From: SHAN690 sp040221375
GTDB taxonomy: Bacteria; Bacteroidota; Bacteroidia; Flavobacteriales_G; Salibacteraceae
Assembly: GCA_040221375.1 (NCBI GenBank)
Contig: JAVKEP010000085.1
Location: forward strand, 75,726 to 139,725
Reading direction: 5' to 3'
Length of the DNA: 64,000 nt
Shown in pieces: positions 53,156-61,028 of this stretch. The first letter of the stretch is position 1. Every line of letters begins with the position of its first letter. Both the position numbers and the translations under genes were made by a program. The notes under the pieces were generated by a model. That model was not told where the DNA came from, did no database searches, and saw only the letters and a program-made list of their open reading frames with translations.

Positions 53156-54355
53156 TTACAACATCTTGAGGTAGCCCACCTCCTTGTCTGTGAGGAATCG
53201 CCATCTACCCCGCGGAAGTCCTTTCTTGCTCAAACCAGCAAATGCCGCTCGATCAAGTCGTGTCACTTCGTATCCAAGGGCTTCGAACATGCGTCGTACG
53301 ACACGGTTTCGACCCGAATGGATCTCCATGCCGATTTCATTGCGTACCGAACCATCACCTGCGAACAATGCTGCATCTGCCTTCGCCACCCCATCATCGA
53401 GTTCTACACCGGTTTCTAGTTTCTTGAGGTCAGCGATGGAAACGTTTTTATCTGTAATCACGTGGTATACTTTCCTCACATCGTTGCTCGGGTGAGCCAG
53501 TTTGTCGGCCAAGTCTCCGTCGTTGGTCAAGAGGATGAGTCCGGTGGTATTTCTATCGAGTCGCCCCACAGGAAACACGCGTTCCTTGCAAGCATTCTTC
53601 ACCAGACCGACCACCGTATTTCGCCCGCGTTCATCGCTGAGCGTGGTAATGCAATCCTTTGGTTTGTTGAGTAAAACATACCTGAGGGCTTCTGCCTTGA
53701 TTTTTTCTCCGCCATACTCGACGATATCATCGGGCTTCACCTTGGTTCCTAACTCAGTGACTACTTTGCCATTGATGGAGACCATACCTTGTTCGATGAA
53801 TTTGTCAGCCTCGCGTCGCGAGCATATTCCTGCCATGGCGAGGTACTTGTTCAGTCGGGTCAGGCCGTCGTTCTCTGGCTTTTTCTTGAACCCTTCGAAC
53901 GGCTTATCCTTCGTGAATTTCTTATACGAACTCTTCTGGTCGCTTTGTCGGAATTCCTTGTGGGCATTTCCTTTCGATCTGAACTTGTCGCTCTTGCCTT
54001 CGTCACCATCCCGGGTGATGAAATCAGAAGGGTTGAAGCTCGATTCCTTAGATCTACCCTTGAATTTCGAATCTGCGGGTGGACGACCGCCCGATCCTTG
54101 TTTTTTAAACTTCGAATCACCGAATGAGCGGCTCGCTCCTCTGGATCTTCCGTACTTCGAGTCTTCCGGTGGACGACTTCCTCCTCGGGTTCTAGGTTTC
54201 CGTTCGTCGGATCCGGATTCCGATTCTGACTTGGGCTTTCCTTTTCCGGCAGCGGGCTTGGTAGAACGATTCTTTCCTGTGGTACCTCCCAGTACCAAAA
54301 ATTCTTCCTTCTTAACCTTTTTTGCGCGCTTCTCCCATGTGCTCTTCTTTGCCAT
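53156..54355 (-). CDS. 23S rRNA pseudouridine synthase, RluB/RsuA family, with long basic N-terminus
   Basis: A 399-residue protein. The C-terminal 240 residues are a classical RsuA/RluB enzyme: an S4 RNA-binding domain (LTRLNKYLAMAGICSRREAD) and the catalytic motif VFPVGRLDRNTTGLILLTND, with the nucleophilic Asp in GRLDRNTTG. The first 160 residues are a disordered Lys/Arg/Ser/Gly-rich extension with imperfect repeats around DSKY or DSKF (PPEDSKYGRSRG, SFGDSKFKKQG, PPADSKFKGRSK). Such tails occur on many Bacteroidota pseudouridine synthases and probably add RNA affinity. ATG 54355 is chosen because the promoter at 54374-54381 excludes the upstream start. RluB is the likeliest assignment, but the target base cannot be proven. 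Confidence 0.9.
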   Translation of the reverse strand: MAKKSTWEKRAKKVKKEEFLVLGGTTGKNRSTKPAAGKGKPKSESESGSDERKPRTRGGSRPPEDSKYGRSRGASRSFGDSKFKKQGSGGRPPADSKFKGRSKESSFNPSDFITRDGDEGKSDKFRSKGNAHKEFRQSDQKSSYKKFTKDKPFEGFKKKPENDGLTRLNKYLAMAGICSRREADKFIEQGMVSINGKVVTELGTKVKPDDIVEYGGEKIKAEALRYVLLNKPKDCITTLSDERGRNTVVGLVKNACKERVFPVGRLDRNTTGLILLTNDGDLADKLAHPSNDVRKVYHVITDKNVSIADLKKLETGVELDDGVAKADAALFAGDGSVRNEIGMEIHSGRNRVVRRMFEALGYEVTRLDRAAFAGLSKKGLPRGRWRFLTDKEVGYLKML

Positions 54356-54373
54356 ACAATTACTTTGAACCTG

Positions 54374-54381
54374 CAAAGGTA
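54374..54381 (-). promoter_or_regulatory. -7 promoter element of the pseudouridine synthase gene
   Basis: TACCTTTG on the minus strand matches TAnnTTTG and ends 18 nt before the ATG at 54355. It forms a divergent pair with the plus-strand element at 54411-54418. Confidence 0.5.
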
Positions 54382-54410
54382 CAGGAATTAACGTGCGTTC
54401 TATAGCACGC

Positions 54411-54418
54411 TACCTTTG
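54411..54418 (+). promoter_or_regulatory. -7 promoter element of the methyltransferase gene, near-leaderless
   Basis: TACCTTTG matches TAnnTTTG and ends four nucleotides before the ATG at 54423, leaving essentially no leader. The same octamer occurs on the other strand 30 bp away. Confidence 0.5.
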
Positions 54419-54422
54419 CACG

Positions 54423-55055
54423 ATGCGCTGGGAATTAGCACAATGGTTCGAGATTCGATGGTGGCAAGGCTACCTCAAGGATAGAGACAAGGAAGAGTAC
54501 CTCTCGTGGAAACGAAATTACTGGTCCACTTTTTTGGCTTCGATCGAGGTAGAAACGGGACCGTCCTATGCCGTCTTAGACGCTGGCTGTGGTCCAGCCG
54601 GCATTTTCACCTTTCTACAAGCAGATTCCGTTTGGGCCATCGATCCGTTGTTAATGTCATACGAACAACGCCTTCCACAATTTAGCAGAAGCGACTATCC
54701 TCACGTACATTTCGAGGAAATTGCGGTAGAGTCCCTTCAGGCATCGGAACGCTTTGATCAGGTTTTTTGCCTAAACGTCATCAACCATGTGGCCGATATT
54801 GAACGCGCATACGACGCCCTGGTTGAGGGCTTGAAGGTCGGTGGAACCCTCGTGCTCAGCATTGATAGCCACAATACTCAGTTCTTTCGTTGGTTGTTCC
54901 GATTAGTGCCACTGGATATTTTGCATCCCTACCAATATTCACTCCAAGAATATGAAACAGCTCTGCGGTCTCGCGGGGTGGACATTCATCGCGTCAAGCG
55001 GGTGAAAAGCGGAATTTTATTCGACTATTATGCCATTGTGGGTACGAAAAAATAG
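54423..55055 (+). CDS. Class I SAM-dependent methyltransferase
   Basis: A 210-residue Rossmann-fold methyltransferase. The SAM-binding motif I is AVLDAGCGPAGIFTFL near residue 55, followed by WAIDPLLMSYEQRLPQ and the later motif FDQVFCLNVINHVADIERAY. VGGTLVLSIDSHNTQFFRWL is the post-motif strand. The substrate is unknown; the fold resembles UbiE/small-molecule enzymes. The protein starts with MRWELAQWFEIRWWQGYLKD. It overlaps the next gene by 26 bp, so co-expression is likely. Confidence 0.85.
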   Translation: MRWELAQWFEIRWWQGYLKDRDKEEYLSWKRNYWSTFLASIEVETGPSYAVLDAGCGPAGIFTFLQADSVWAIDPLLMSYEQRLPQFSRSDYPHVHFEEIAVESLQASERFDQVFCLNVINHVADIERAYDALVEGLKVGGTLVLSIDSHNTQFFRWLFRLVPLDILHPYQYSLQEYETALRSRGVDIHRVKRVKSGILFDYYAIVGTKK

Positions 55056-56001
55056 CATCATCGTTTGCCTGATTCTCTCGGGCGCAGTCTCTTACGGACA
55101 AGGATTTTTCTCTACGCCCGACAGCCTCAACAAATCACGGCGGATGATCAATATCGCTGGACAAGGAACGCTGTATGCATCTACGTTGATGGCATTGAAT
55201 TTCGCGTGGTATAGTGAGTACCAAAACGGGACATTTTATTTCTTCAATGATTGGCCTGGTTGGATGCAAATGGACAAGTTCGGTCACAGCGCTGCTGCTT
55301 ATCAAACGGCATCCAATCTGTATCGATTCAATCGCTGGACGGGTGCACGAGAGAAACAAAGCTTATGGGGTGCGGTTGCGGTCGGTTACAGCTATCAATT
55401 GGCCGTCGAAATGCTTGATGGATTTTCGGAAGGGTGGGGATTCAGCGTGTACGATGTCGCGTTTAACACGATAGGAACTGGCGCATTCTTTTTACAACAG
55501 CAGCTATGGAAAGAGCAGCGCGTAAAGCTCAAGTTCAGTTTTAGCCCAAGTGGATTGACGCGTATCAACGCAGATGGATCGAATGCAATCGAAGCACAAA
55601 GGGCTCAAAGGTTGTTCGGAACCGGGATCCAAGAGCAATGGCTGAAGGACTACAACGGACAAACGTATTGGGTGAGCGTGAATCTGTGGTCTACGTTGGG
55701 CAAGCCAAATGGGTTTCCTAAGTGGCTAAATGTCGCCGTCGGCCACAGTGTGAACAATGTTTTAGGAGCGGAGAGCAACACTTGGGAAATCGAAACCACG
55801 GATCAGGGAATGGACACGTATACATCATCCTACCAGAGGCAACGTCAGGTACTCTTGTCATTGGACCTCGATTTGGATCAAGTAGACCTGCCAAAGTACT
55901 TGGTGTGGTTACGTCCCGTGGTTGGAGTGATTAAGCTTCCATTTCCAAGTCTAGAGTGGAACCCAGGCGCTGGGCTTCGAGCGAGGGCCTTGTATTTCTG
56001 A
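55030..56001 (+). CDS. DUF2279 exported protein
   Basis: A 323-residue protein. The N-terminus has a signal-like segment (NSIIVCLILSGAVSYGQG). The DUF2279 region includes WMQMDKFGHSAAAYQTASNL, QLAVEMLDGFSEGWGFSVYD and DVAFNTIGTGAFFLQQQLW, a pattern shared with small membrane-associated proteins; a VanZ-like relation is possible. The C-terminal part is beta-rich and ends in LRARALYF, suggesting outer-membrane association. Function unknown. It overlaps the methyltransferase gene by 26 bp. Confidence 0.82.
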   Translation: MPLWVRKNSIIVCLILSGAVSYGQGFFSTPDSLNKSRRMINIAGQGTLYASTLMALNFAWYSEYQNGTFYFFNDWPGWMQMDKFGHSAAAYQTASNLYRFNRWTGAREKQSLWGAVAVGYSYQLAVEMLDGFSEGWGFSVYDVAFNTIGTGAFFLQQQLWKEQRVKLKFSFSPSGLTRINADGSNAIEAQRAQRLFGTGIQEQWLKDYNGQTYWVSVNLWSTLGKPNGFPKWLNVAVGHSVNNVLGAESNTWEIETTDQGMDTYTSSYQRQRQVLLSLDLDLDQVDLPKYLVWLRPVVGVIKLPFPSLEWNPGAGLRARALYF

Positions 56002-56002
56002 G

Positions 56003-56365
56003 TCACCATCTCGGTTGAAAAGCATTCTCAATGTGATTGAGCTGCTCTTCTTTAGAGTTGAGTACAATGCCTATGACATCAAAGCGCACTTCCATATCCA
56101 GGTCCTTCTTTTGAACGTATGCATGTGCCGCCCTAACGAGATGTCCTTGCTTTGCTCGACTTACCGCTTGTTCTGGTGCTCCGAAAAAAGAAGAATTCCT
56201 CGTTTTCACTTCAACGATAACCAAAGCGCCATCCTTGATGGCGATGATGTCTACTTCTTCCTTACCAAAGCGCCAATTTCGTTCGACGATCTTGTACTTC
56301 TTTTTTTGCAAGTAAACGGCTGCTATCTCTTCTCCGAGGACGCCTAACTCGTTGTGTTCGGCCAT
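56003..56365 (-). CDS. YraN/UPF0102 family nuclease-like protein
   Basis: A 120-residue protein with the restriction-endonuclease-like core of UPF0102: LGVLGEEIAAVYLQKKKYKI, KEEVDIIAIKDGALVIVEVK and AVSRAKQGHLVRAAHAYVQK. The D...E-x-K arrangement (EVDIIA and VEVKTR) is the usual metal-binding site of this nuclease fold. In bacteria the family is linked to recombination or Holliday junctions, but activity is not well established. ATG 56365 gives the normal family length. Confidence 0.88.
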   Translation of the reverse strand: MAEHNELGVLGEEIAAVYLQKKKYKIVERNWRFGKEEVDIIAIKDGALVIVEVKTRNSSFFGAPEQAVSRAKQGHLVRAAHAYVQKKDLDMEVRFDVIGIVLNSKEEQLNHIENAFQPRW

Positions 56366-56485
56366 GGTAGATGCTTTGGACTTCAAAGAAACATCGAACC
56401 ATCCTAAAGTTAAAACTATCCAATGTAAAGTGGTAAAGGCCGATTTGCGATTTGTCGTAATCCTGAATGCGACGTTGTGCATTCC

Positions 56486-57871
56486 TCATTTCATCGGGTA
56501 CAAGATGAAGGATTCATCTTCGTAAATCAGTGGAAGATCCAACCGAATCTCTTTTCCGAAGCGCTCTTTTAAAATCACAATGAAGTCACAACCGCGCAGA
56601 GATAATTCCTCTCGATATCGCTCGTCCGCCAAGCTTCCGTTCCACGCGACCCATCCTCGTCTATGGGCAAAGTAGATCGGGACCGGTATCTCTTCGCTGT
56701 TGACGACGATGGTCTCATCCTTATCCACATAAGGAGCGAGTCGATCACTCAAGTCAACCAAGCTCTTCCCTTTTTTGATGAATTGATCATCCCACCGAGA
56801 CAGCACCCCTTCGACGCCGATTGCACTGAGGGTCAGCACCATCAGCCAAGGGCGCATTTTTGCAACGGCGAAACCCGCGACCATCGCCATGATTGGAACA
56901 AATGGAATCACGTAGTACGGGTGGTCCATGAATCGGTCGCCTGATTTCAGGAGTACGAGCAGTATGAGGAGGACACCCGACCCGACAATTAAGTGAACCT
57001 TACGTTCCATGTTTCGCACGAACATCAACCCGGCTACAAACACGGCAAAACCCGTCCATCCCAGTGCTCGGTGATAGAACACGGAAGCCACCCTCGCTTT
57101 GTGTTCCATGATAAATCGGATTGTCTCTGTAAAGGAAGCACCCATGAAGTACCGATCCAATTCAAACTGTTCTTGCAAATAGGGCACCCATTGGAAGTAC
57201 CAACATCCGGCAATCACCCCGACCAAAATAACGGAAGTTGCCATCAGCCACCTGTCCCGATTTTTGGCCTCCAGAAAAACTGGCCAAAGCAAGCTCAGGA
57301 CAACCACAACCGGCAATTTCCCCAAGACGCCGAGCGCGATAAACAGAAAACCGAAACCAAACGAAAACCATTTTCTATGGTCGAAATAATCCAACCACAT
57401 CGTCATTCCGATCAAGACCAAGCTGACCGAAAAAGTATCGGTCATGATCTTTCGGCTGTAGTAATAATAGATCGAAAAAAGCAAGATGAAGGCACTATAA
57501 AACGCCATTTTCTTAGAAAAAATCCTTGCTGCGTAGCGATAAAAACACCACACGCCGATCATGCTAACTACAAGGTTGATCAATCGGCCGTACCAATGCT
57601 CATAACCGAATGGAATGGAGACCAAGTACATCAAGTAGTTGAGAAAAGGGAACTCCATTCCAGTGATTCCCGGGAGATCTCCTGGCATGTCGAGACGAGG
57701 GTAAAAAATATTGGCATCGACCTCATAAAAATTCCGGGCTACCATGCACATCATGGCCTGCCTCCAACTATGGGCAACCTCTAAGGGTGGCTGGAGAATG
57801 GATAAAAGCCTATGCACAGAGGTAACTGCGATCCAGAATCGGATATCGGTAAGCCAGGATTTGAGCGCCAT
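56486..57871 (-). CDS. Membrane glycosyltransferase, ArnT/PMT-like (GT39 fold)
   Basis: A 461-residue protein with about 10-11 membrane helices. The N-terminal loop HSWRQAMMCMVARNFYEVDA and PRLDMPGDLPGITGMEFPFL, with acidic residues and an invariant-looking WRQ, resembles the periplasmic catalytic loop of polyprenyl-phosphate glycosyltransferases. YYSRKIMTDTFSVSLVLIGM and LGVLGKLPVVVVLSLLWPVF are further family-like stretches. The sugar and acceptor are unknown; cell-surface glycan or glycoprotein modification is plausible. ATG 57871 overlaps the stop of the LD-carboxypeptidase gene in TGATG, so the two are translationally coupled. Confidence 0.82.
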   Translation of the reverse strand: MALKSWLTDIRFWIAVTSVHRLLSILQPPLEVAHSWRQAMMCMVARNFYEVDANIFYPRLDMPGDLPGITGMEFPFLNYLMYLVSIPFGYEHWYGRLINLVVSMIGVWCFYRYAARIFSKKMAFYSAFILLFSIYYYYSRKIMTDTFSVSLVLIGMTMWLDYFDHRKWFSFGFGFLFIALGVLGKLPVVVVLSLLWPVFLEAKNRDRWLMATSVILVGVIAGCWYFQWVPYLQEQFELDRYFMGASFTETIRFIMEHKARVASVFYHRALGWTGFAVFVAGLMFVRNMERKVHLIVGSGVLLILLVLLKSGDRFMDHPYYVIPFVPIMAMVAGFAVAKMRPWLMVLTLSAIGVEGVLSRWDDQFIKKGKSLVDLSDRLAPYVDKDETIVVNSEEIPVPIYFAHRRGWVAWNGSLADERYREELSLRGCDFIVILKERFGKEIRLDLPLIYEDESFILYPMK

Positions 57872-58770
57872 CAATCGAAACTGAGTTTATTCCCCGCTTC
57901 GTTACTCGAAAATGTGACCGCGCCACCATGGATTACTGCCGCATTATCCGAAACATGTCCTATAGGTGCGTTGAAGGCAACCGGAAAGGAATACTCCTCA
58001 ACGGCTTGGCGGATGATCTGATAAGCATTCATGCCGAAAGGCGTCTCATTGTCCATCATTTCTGAAAACTGCCCCACAATCAATCCGGCTAAGCCTTTTA
58101 ACCTTCCTGCACGTTTGAATTGAAGGAGCATTCGATCCAAGTGGTAGAGGTACTCGGTCAGGTCTTCAATGAATAGGATCTTTCCGTTCCAATCTCCGTC
58201 ACTCGACGAACCGATGATCGAATCTAGAACAGAGAGGTTTCCGCCCACGAGCATACCACTCGCAGCGCCATTCCGATCCAGGTCATGGGCTGGCCAATTC
58301 AATGGCTGCGCTTTTCCAAACAGTGCATTTCGCAACGATTCACTCCCGGCATTTTTCCGGCCGTCTTTGAAGAAAATCGGCATCGTTGAATGCAAACTTT
58401 CAATGGATAAATTGTGCTGTATGTGCGCATGAATCACGGTGAGGTCGCTGAAGCCACACAACCATTTTGGCTGCTTTGAGAACATACTCCAATCGATTTT
58501 ATCAATGATCCGCGCTGTACCGTAACCGCCCCGAGCGAAGATGACTGCCCGAATGCTTGGATCATCGAGGGCCCATTGCAAGTCCGCGGCCCGTTGGTCG
58601 TCGGTGCCTGCGAAAATCCCATCGGACGAGAGCAGGTGGCTTCCGCAAACAACTTCTAGTCCCCAAGACCGAATATGGTCTAGGGCTCCGTCGATTTGGC
58701 CAGGCTCCAATTTTTTCGCCGTGGCGACGACTCCCACTTTGTCGCCTTTATTTAGAAATTTCGGTCTCAA
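57871..58770 (-). CDS. LD-carboxypeptidase (peptidase S66, LdcA-like)
   Basis: A 299-residue serine peptidase that removes the terminal D-Ala from murein tetrapeptides during peptidoglycan recycling. Motifs: LNKGDKVGVVATAKKLEPGQ at the N-terminus, FARGGYGTARIIDKIDW, the nucleophile region CGFSDLTVIHAHIQ, LVGGNLSVLDSIIGSSSDGD, ILFIEDLTEYLYHLDRML with the catalytic Glu, and NAPIGHVSDNAAVIHGG with the catalytic His. The start is TTG at 58770; an in-frame stop lies just upstream, and the protein has family-like N-terminal residues. It diverges from metG. Confidence 0.9.
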   Translation of the reverse strand: MRPKFLNKGDKVGVVATAKKLEPGQIDGALDHIRSWGLEVVCGSHLLSSDGIFAGTDDQRAADLQWALDDPSIRAVIFARGGYGTARIIDKIDWSMFSKQPKWLCGFSDLTVIHAHIQHNLSIESLHSTMPIFFKDGRKNAGSESLRNALFGKAQPLNWPAHDLDRNGAASGMLVGGNLSVLDSIIGSSSDGDWNGKILFIEDLTEYLYHLDRMLLQFKRAGRLKGLAGLIVGQFSEMMDNETPFGMNAYQIIRQAVEEYSFPVAFNAPIGHVSDNAAVIHGGAVTFSSNEAGNKLSFD

Positions 58771-58789
58771 AACGGGACTAAGATAATCC

Positions 58790-58797
58790 TACTTTTG
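58790..58797 (+). promoter_or_regulatory. Candidate -7 promoter element of metG
   Basis: TACTTTTG matches TAnnTTTG and would give a leader of about 59 nt before the metG ATG. No -33 TTG. Confidence is limited because the element is not close to the start codon. Confidence 0.35.
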
Positions 58798-58856
58798 AGC
58801 CCTGATTTCATCGGTTCAATGAATCATGAACGATGCGTCATGAATAACGAAGCTTT

Positions 58857-60923
58857 ATGCCTAAACGCCATCTCGTCACCTCCGCTCTTCCCTACGCCAA
58901 TGGACCGCTCCACATTGGGCACATCGCCGGCGCCTATTTGCCTGCAGATATCTATGTTCGGTATTTAAGGAGGAAGTACGGGCACGAAAATGTCCTGCAT
59001 GTCTGCGGATCTGATGAGCACGGCGCCGCAATTTCCATGAAGGCAATCAAAGAAAAAACGACGCCAAAGGCAATCGTAGACGAGTTTCATGCGACTAACA
59101 AGAATGCATTCGCCGCGTTCGGAATTGACTTCGACATCTACCATCGCACCTCGTCAACGCTGCACCGTGAAACTTCCCAGGCATTTTTCTTGAAGCTCTT
59201 CGAAAAAGACGTTTTCAAAAAGGTGTCGAACGAACAGATGTACGACCCTGAAGCACAGCAATTCCTAGCTGATCGCTTTATCATGGGTACGTGCCCTAAT
59301 TGCGCGAGTGAAAGAGCGTACGGAGACCAATGTGAGAACTGTGGGAAGGCCTTGAGCCCCACTGACTTGATCGATCCAAAATCGACGTTGAGCGGAACCG
59401 AGCCTGAATTGAGAAGCACTTGGCACTTTTATCTACCGATGGGAGAACACGCTGAGTGGGTCGAAACCTTCATTCGCGATGGCAGATTAGACGGCCAACC
59501 GCATCACGACGCATCCAAATGGCGACGTCCTGTTGTAGGTCAGTGCTTAAGCTGGATAGAGGGCGGCTTGGGTGATCGAGCGATGACCAGGGATTTAGAC
59601 TGGGGAGTGCCCGTTCCATTAGAAGACGCGGAGGGAAAAGTATTGTACGTATGGCTGGATGCGCCCATCGGCTACATTTCGGCGACGAAACAATGGGCAA
59701 TAGACCAAGGCAATCCATCCGCCTGGAAAAAATGGTGGCAAGACAGCGAGACCGACATGGTGCATTTCATCGGAAAAGACAACATCGTTTTTCATTGCAT
59801 CATCTTTCCGATCCTTCTTAAAACCCACGGAGAATTCAATTTGCCGGTAAACGTTCCGGCCAACGAATTTTTAAATTTGGAAGGCGATAAAATTTCGACC
59901 TCACGCAATCATGCCGTTTGGTTGCACGAGTACCTCTCAGATTTTCCGGATAAGCGTGACGAATTGCGCTATGTATTGACCTCCATTGCTCCAGAATCAA
60001 AGGACAGTGAGTTCACGTGGAAAGATTACCAAGCACGGGTAAACAATGAATTGGTGGCTATCCTAGGAAATTTCGTCAATCGAGTGGTCGTCCTGACAAA
60101 CAAGTACTACAACGGAGTTGTGCCATTCGGCAGCGTGGACGAAAGCATACGTCAAGCGCATGCGCATTGCGTACAGGAAGTCGAAACCCACATCAGTACC
60201 TTCAAATTTAGGGACGGCCTTTCAGCGGCGATGAACCTCGCTCGCTTCGGAAACAAGTACCTAGCCGATAGCGAACCGTGGAAGCTCCAAAAATCGGATC
60301 CCGAGGCTGTCAAAAAAATCATGTTCAACGCCTTAAACATAACCGCATACCTAGCCGAAGCACTGGACCCATTCTTACCTGACACTGCAACGCACATTCG
60401 CGAAATGCTGAAGATCGATGAAGTGTTTCGCGGATTTTTGGATGGACATGAGATTGGCGAGGCCAAATTGCTTTTTTCCAAAGTAGAGGACGCTGACGTA
60501 GATGCTCAAATGGCGAAACTGGCGAAAAGCCCTGCCGATACCGAGTCCAAATCCCAGTCTCCGGAAGAAGTATCTACTACCACGCGCGAATTCAAAGCAA
60601 ACATCGGTTTCGACGAGTTCATGAAACTGGACATCCGTGTAGGAACCATCGTAGCGGCAGAAAAAGTCAAGAAAGCAGATAAGCTCTTGCAGCTATCCGT
60701 GGATTTGGGTTCGGAAGTGCGCACCATCGTATCTGGCATCGCAATGCATTTTACGGCCGATGACGTCATCGGTAAGCAAGTAAGCGTACTCTGCAACTTG
60801 GAACCGCGTAAGATCCGTGGCGTTGAAAGTCAAGGAATGATATTGATGGCAGAAGATGCGTCTGGAAAACTGCAATTCGTCTCCCCGTTGGAAGCCTTTG
60901 AAACAGGCGCTGAGATCAGATGA
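58857..60923 (+). CDS. metG: Methionyl-tRNA synthetase with C-terminal tRNA-binding domain
   Basis: A 688-residue enzyme that charges tRNA-Met. The HIGH motif is in LPYANGPLHIGHIAGAYLPA, the KMSKS loop reads DKISTSRNHAVW, and the zinc-binding insertion has CPNCASERAYGDQCENC. A Met-binding stretch is VLYVWLDAPIGYISATKQW. Residues about 585-688 form an EMAP/Trbp111 domain (LDIRVGTIVAAEKVKKADKL, LEPRKIRGVESQGMILMAED). It is complete and of normal length. Confidence 0.97.
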   Translation: MPKRHLVTSALPYANGPLHIGHIAGAYLPADIYVRYLRRKYGHENVLHVCGSDEHGAAISMKAIKEKTTPKAIVDEFHATNKNAFAAFGIDFDIYHRTSSTLHRETSQAFFLKLFEKDVFKKVSNEQMYDPEAQQFLADRFIMGTCPNCASERAYGDQCENCGKALSPTDLIDPKSTLSGTEPELRSTWHFYLPMGEHAEWVETFIRDGRLDGQPHHDASKWRRPVVGQCLSWIEGGLGDRAMTRDLDWGVPVPLEDAEGKVLYVWLDAPIGYISATKQWAIDQGNPSAWKKWWQDSETDMVHFIGKDNIVFHCIIFPILLKTHGEFNLPVNVPANEFLNLEGDKISTSRNHAVWLHEYLSDFPDKRDELRYVLTSIAPESKDSEFTWKDYQARVNNELVAILGNFVNRVVVLTNKYYNGVVPFGSVDESIRQAHAHCVQEVETHISTFKFRDGLSAAMNLARFGNKYLADSEPWKLQKSDPEAVKKIMFNALNITAYLAEALDPFLPDTATHIREMLKIDEVFRGFLDGHEIGEAKLLFSKVEDADVDAQMAKLAKSPADTESKSQSPEEVSTTTREFKANIGFDEFMKLDIRVGTIVAAEKVKKADKLLQLSVDLGSEVRTIVSGIAMHFTADDVIGKQVSVLCNLEPRKIRGVESQGMILMAEDASGKLQFVSPLEAFETGAEIR

Positions 60924-60942
60924 TAACCCTCTGATTATCATC
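60919..60942 (+). other. Stem-loop across the metG stop codon
   Basis: GATGATAA (60919-60926) is complementary to TTATCATC (60935-60942) with an 8-nt loop, overlapping the stop codon. There is no T-run after it, so it is at most a weak terminator. Arms this short also occur by chance. Confidence 0.25.
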
Positions 60943-60991
60943 CTATAGGAAGATTTAACCTCGCTGCTCGGCAATCCCTTTGTAATATTGC

Positions 60992-61013
60992 ACTCTGAAT
61001 ATTATTTCAGAGT
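60992..61013 (+). promoter_or_regulatory. Inverted repeat upstream of the desaturase gene (possible operator)
   Basis: ACTCTGAA (60992-60999), six bases, then TTCAGAGT (61006-61013): a perfect 8-bp inverted repeat ending 15 nt before the desaturase ATG. TTTG at 60979-60982 and TATTATTT at 61000-61007 resemble a weak promoter, so the repeat would lie on it. It is a candidate binding site for a dimeric repressor; no regulator gene is adjacent. Confidence 0.3.
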
Positions 61014-61028
61014 TACATAGTTCTAGTC

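Noticed and set aside
53502..54368. Long open frame (288 codons) opposite the pseudouridine synthase gene
   Set aside because: It is the antisense shadow of a gene with clear S4 and catalytic motifs. Its low-complexity Ser/Phe composition mirrors the basic tail of the sense protein.
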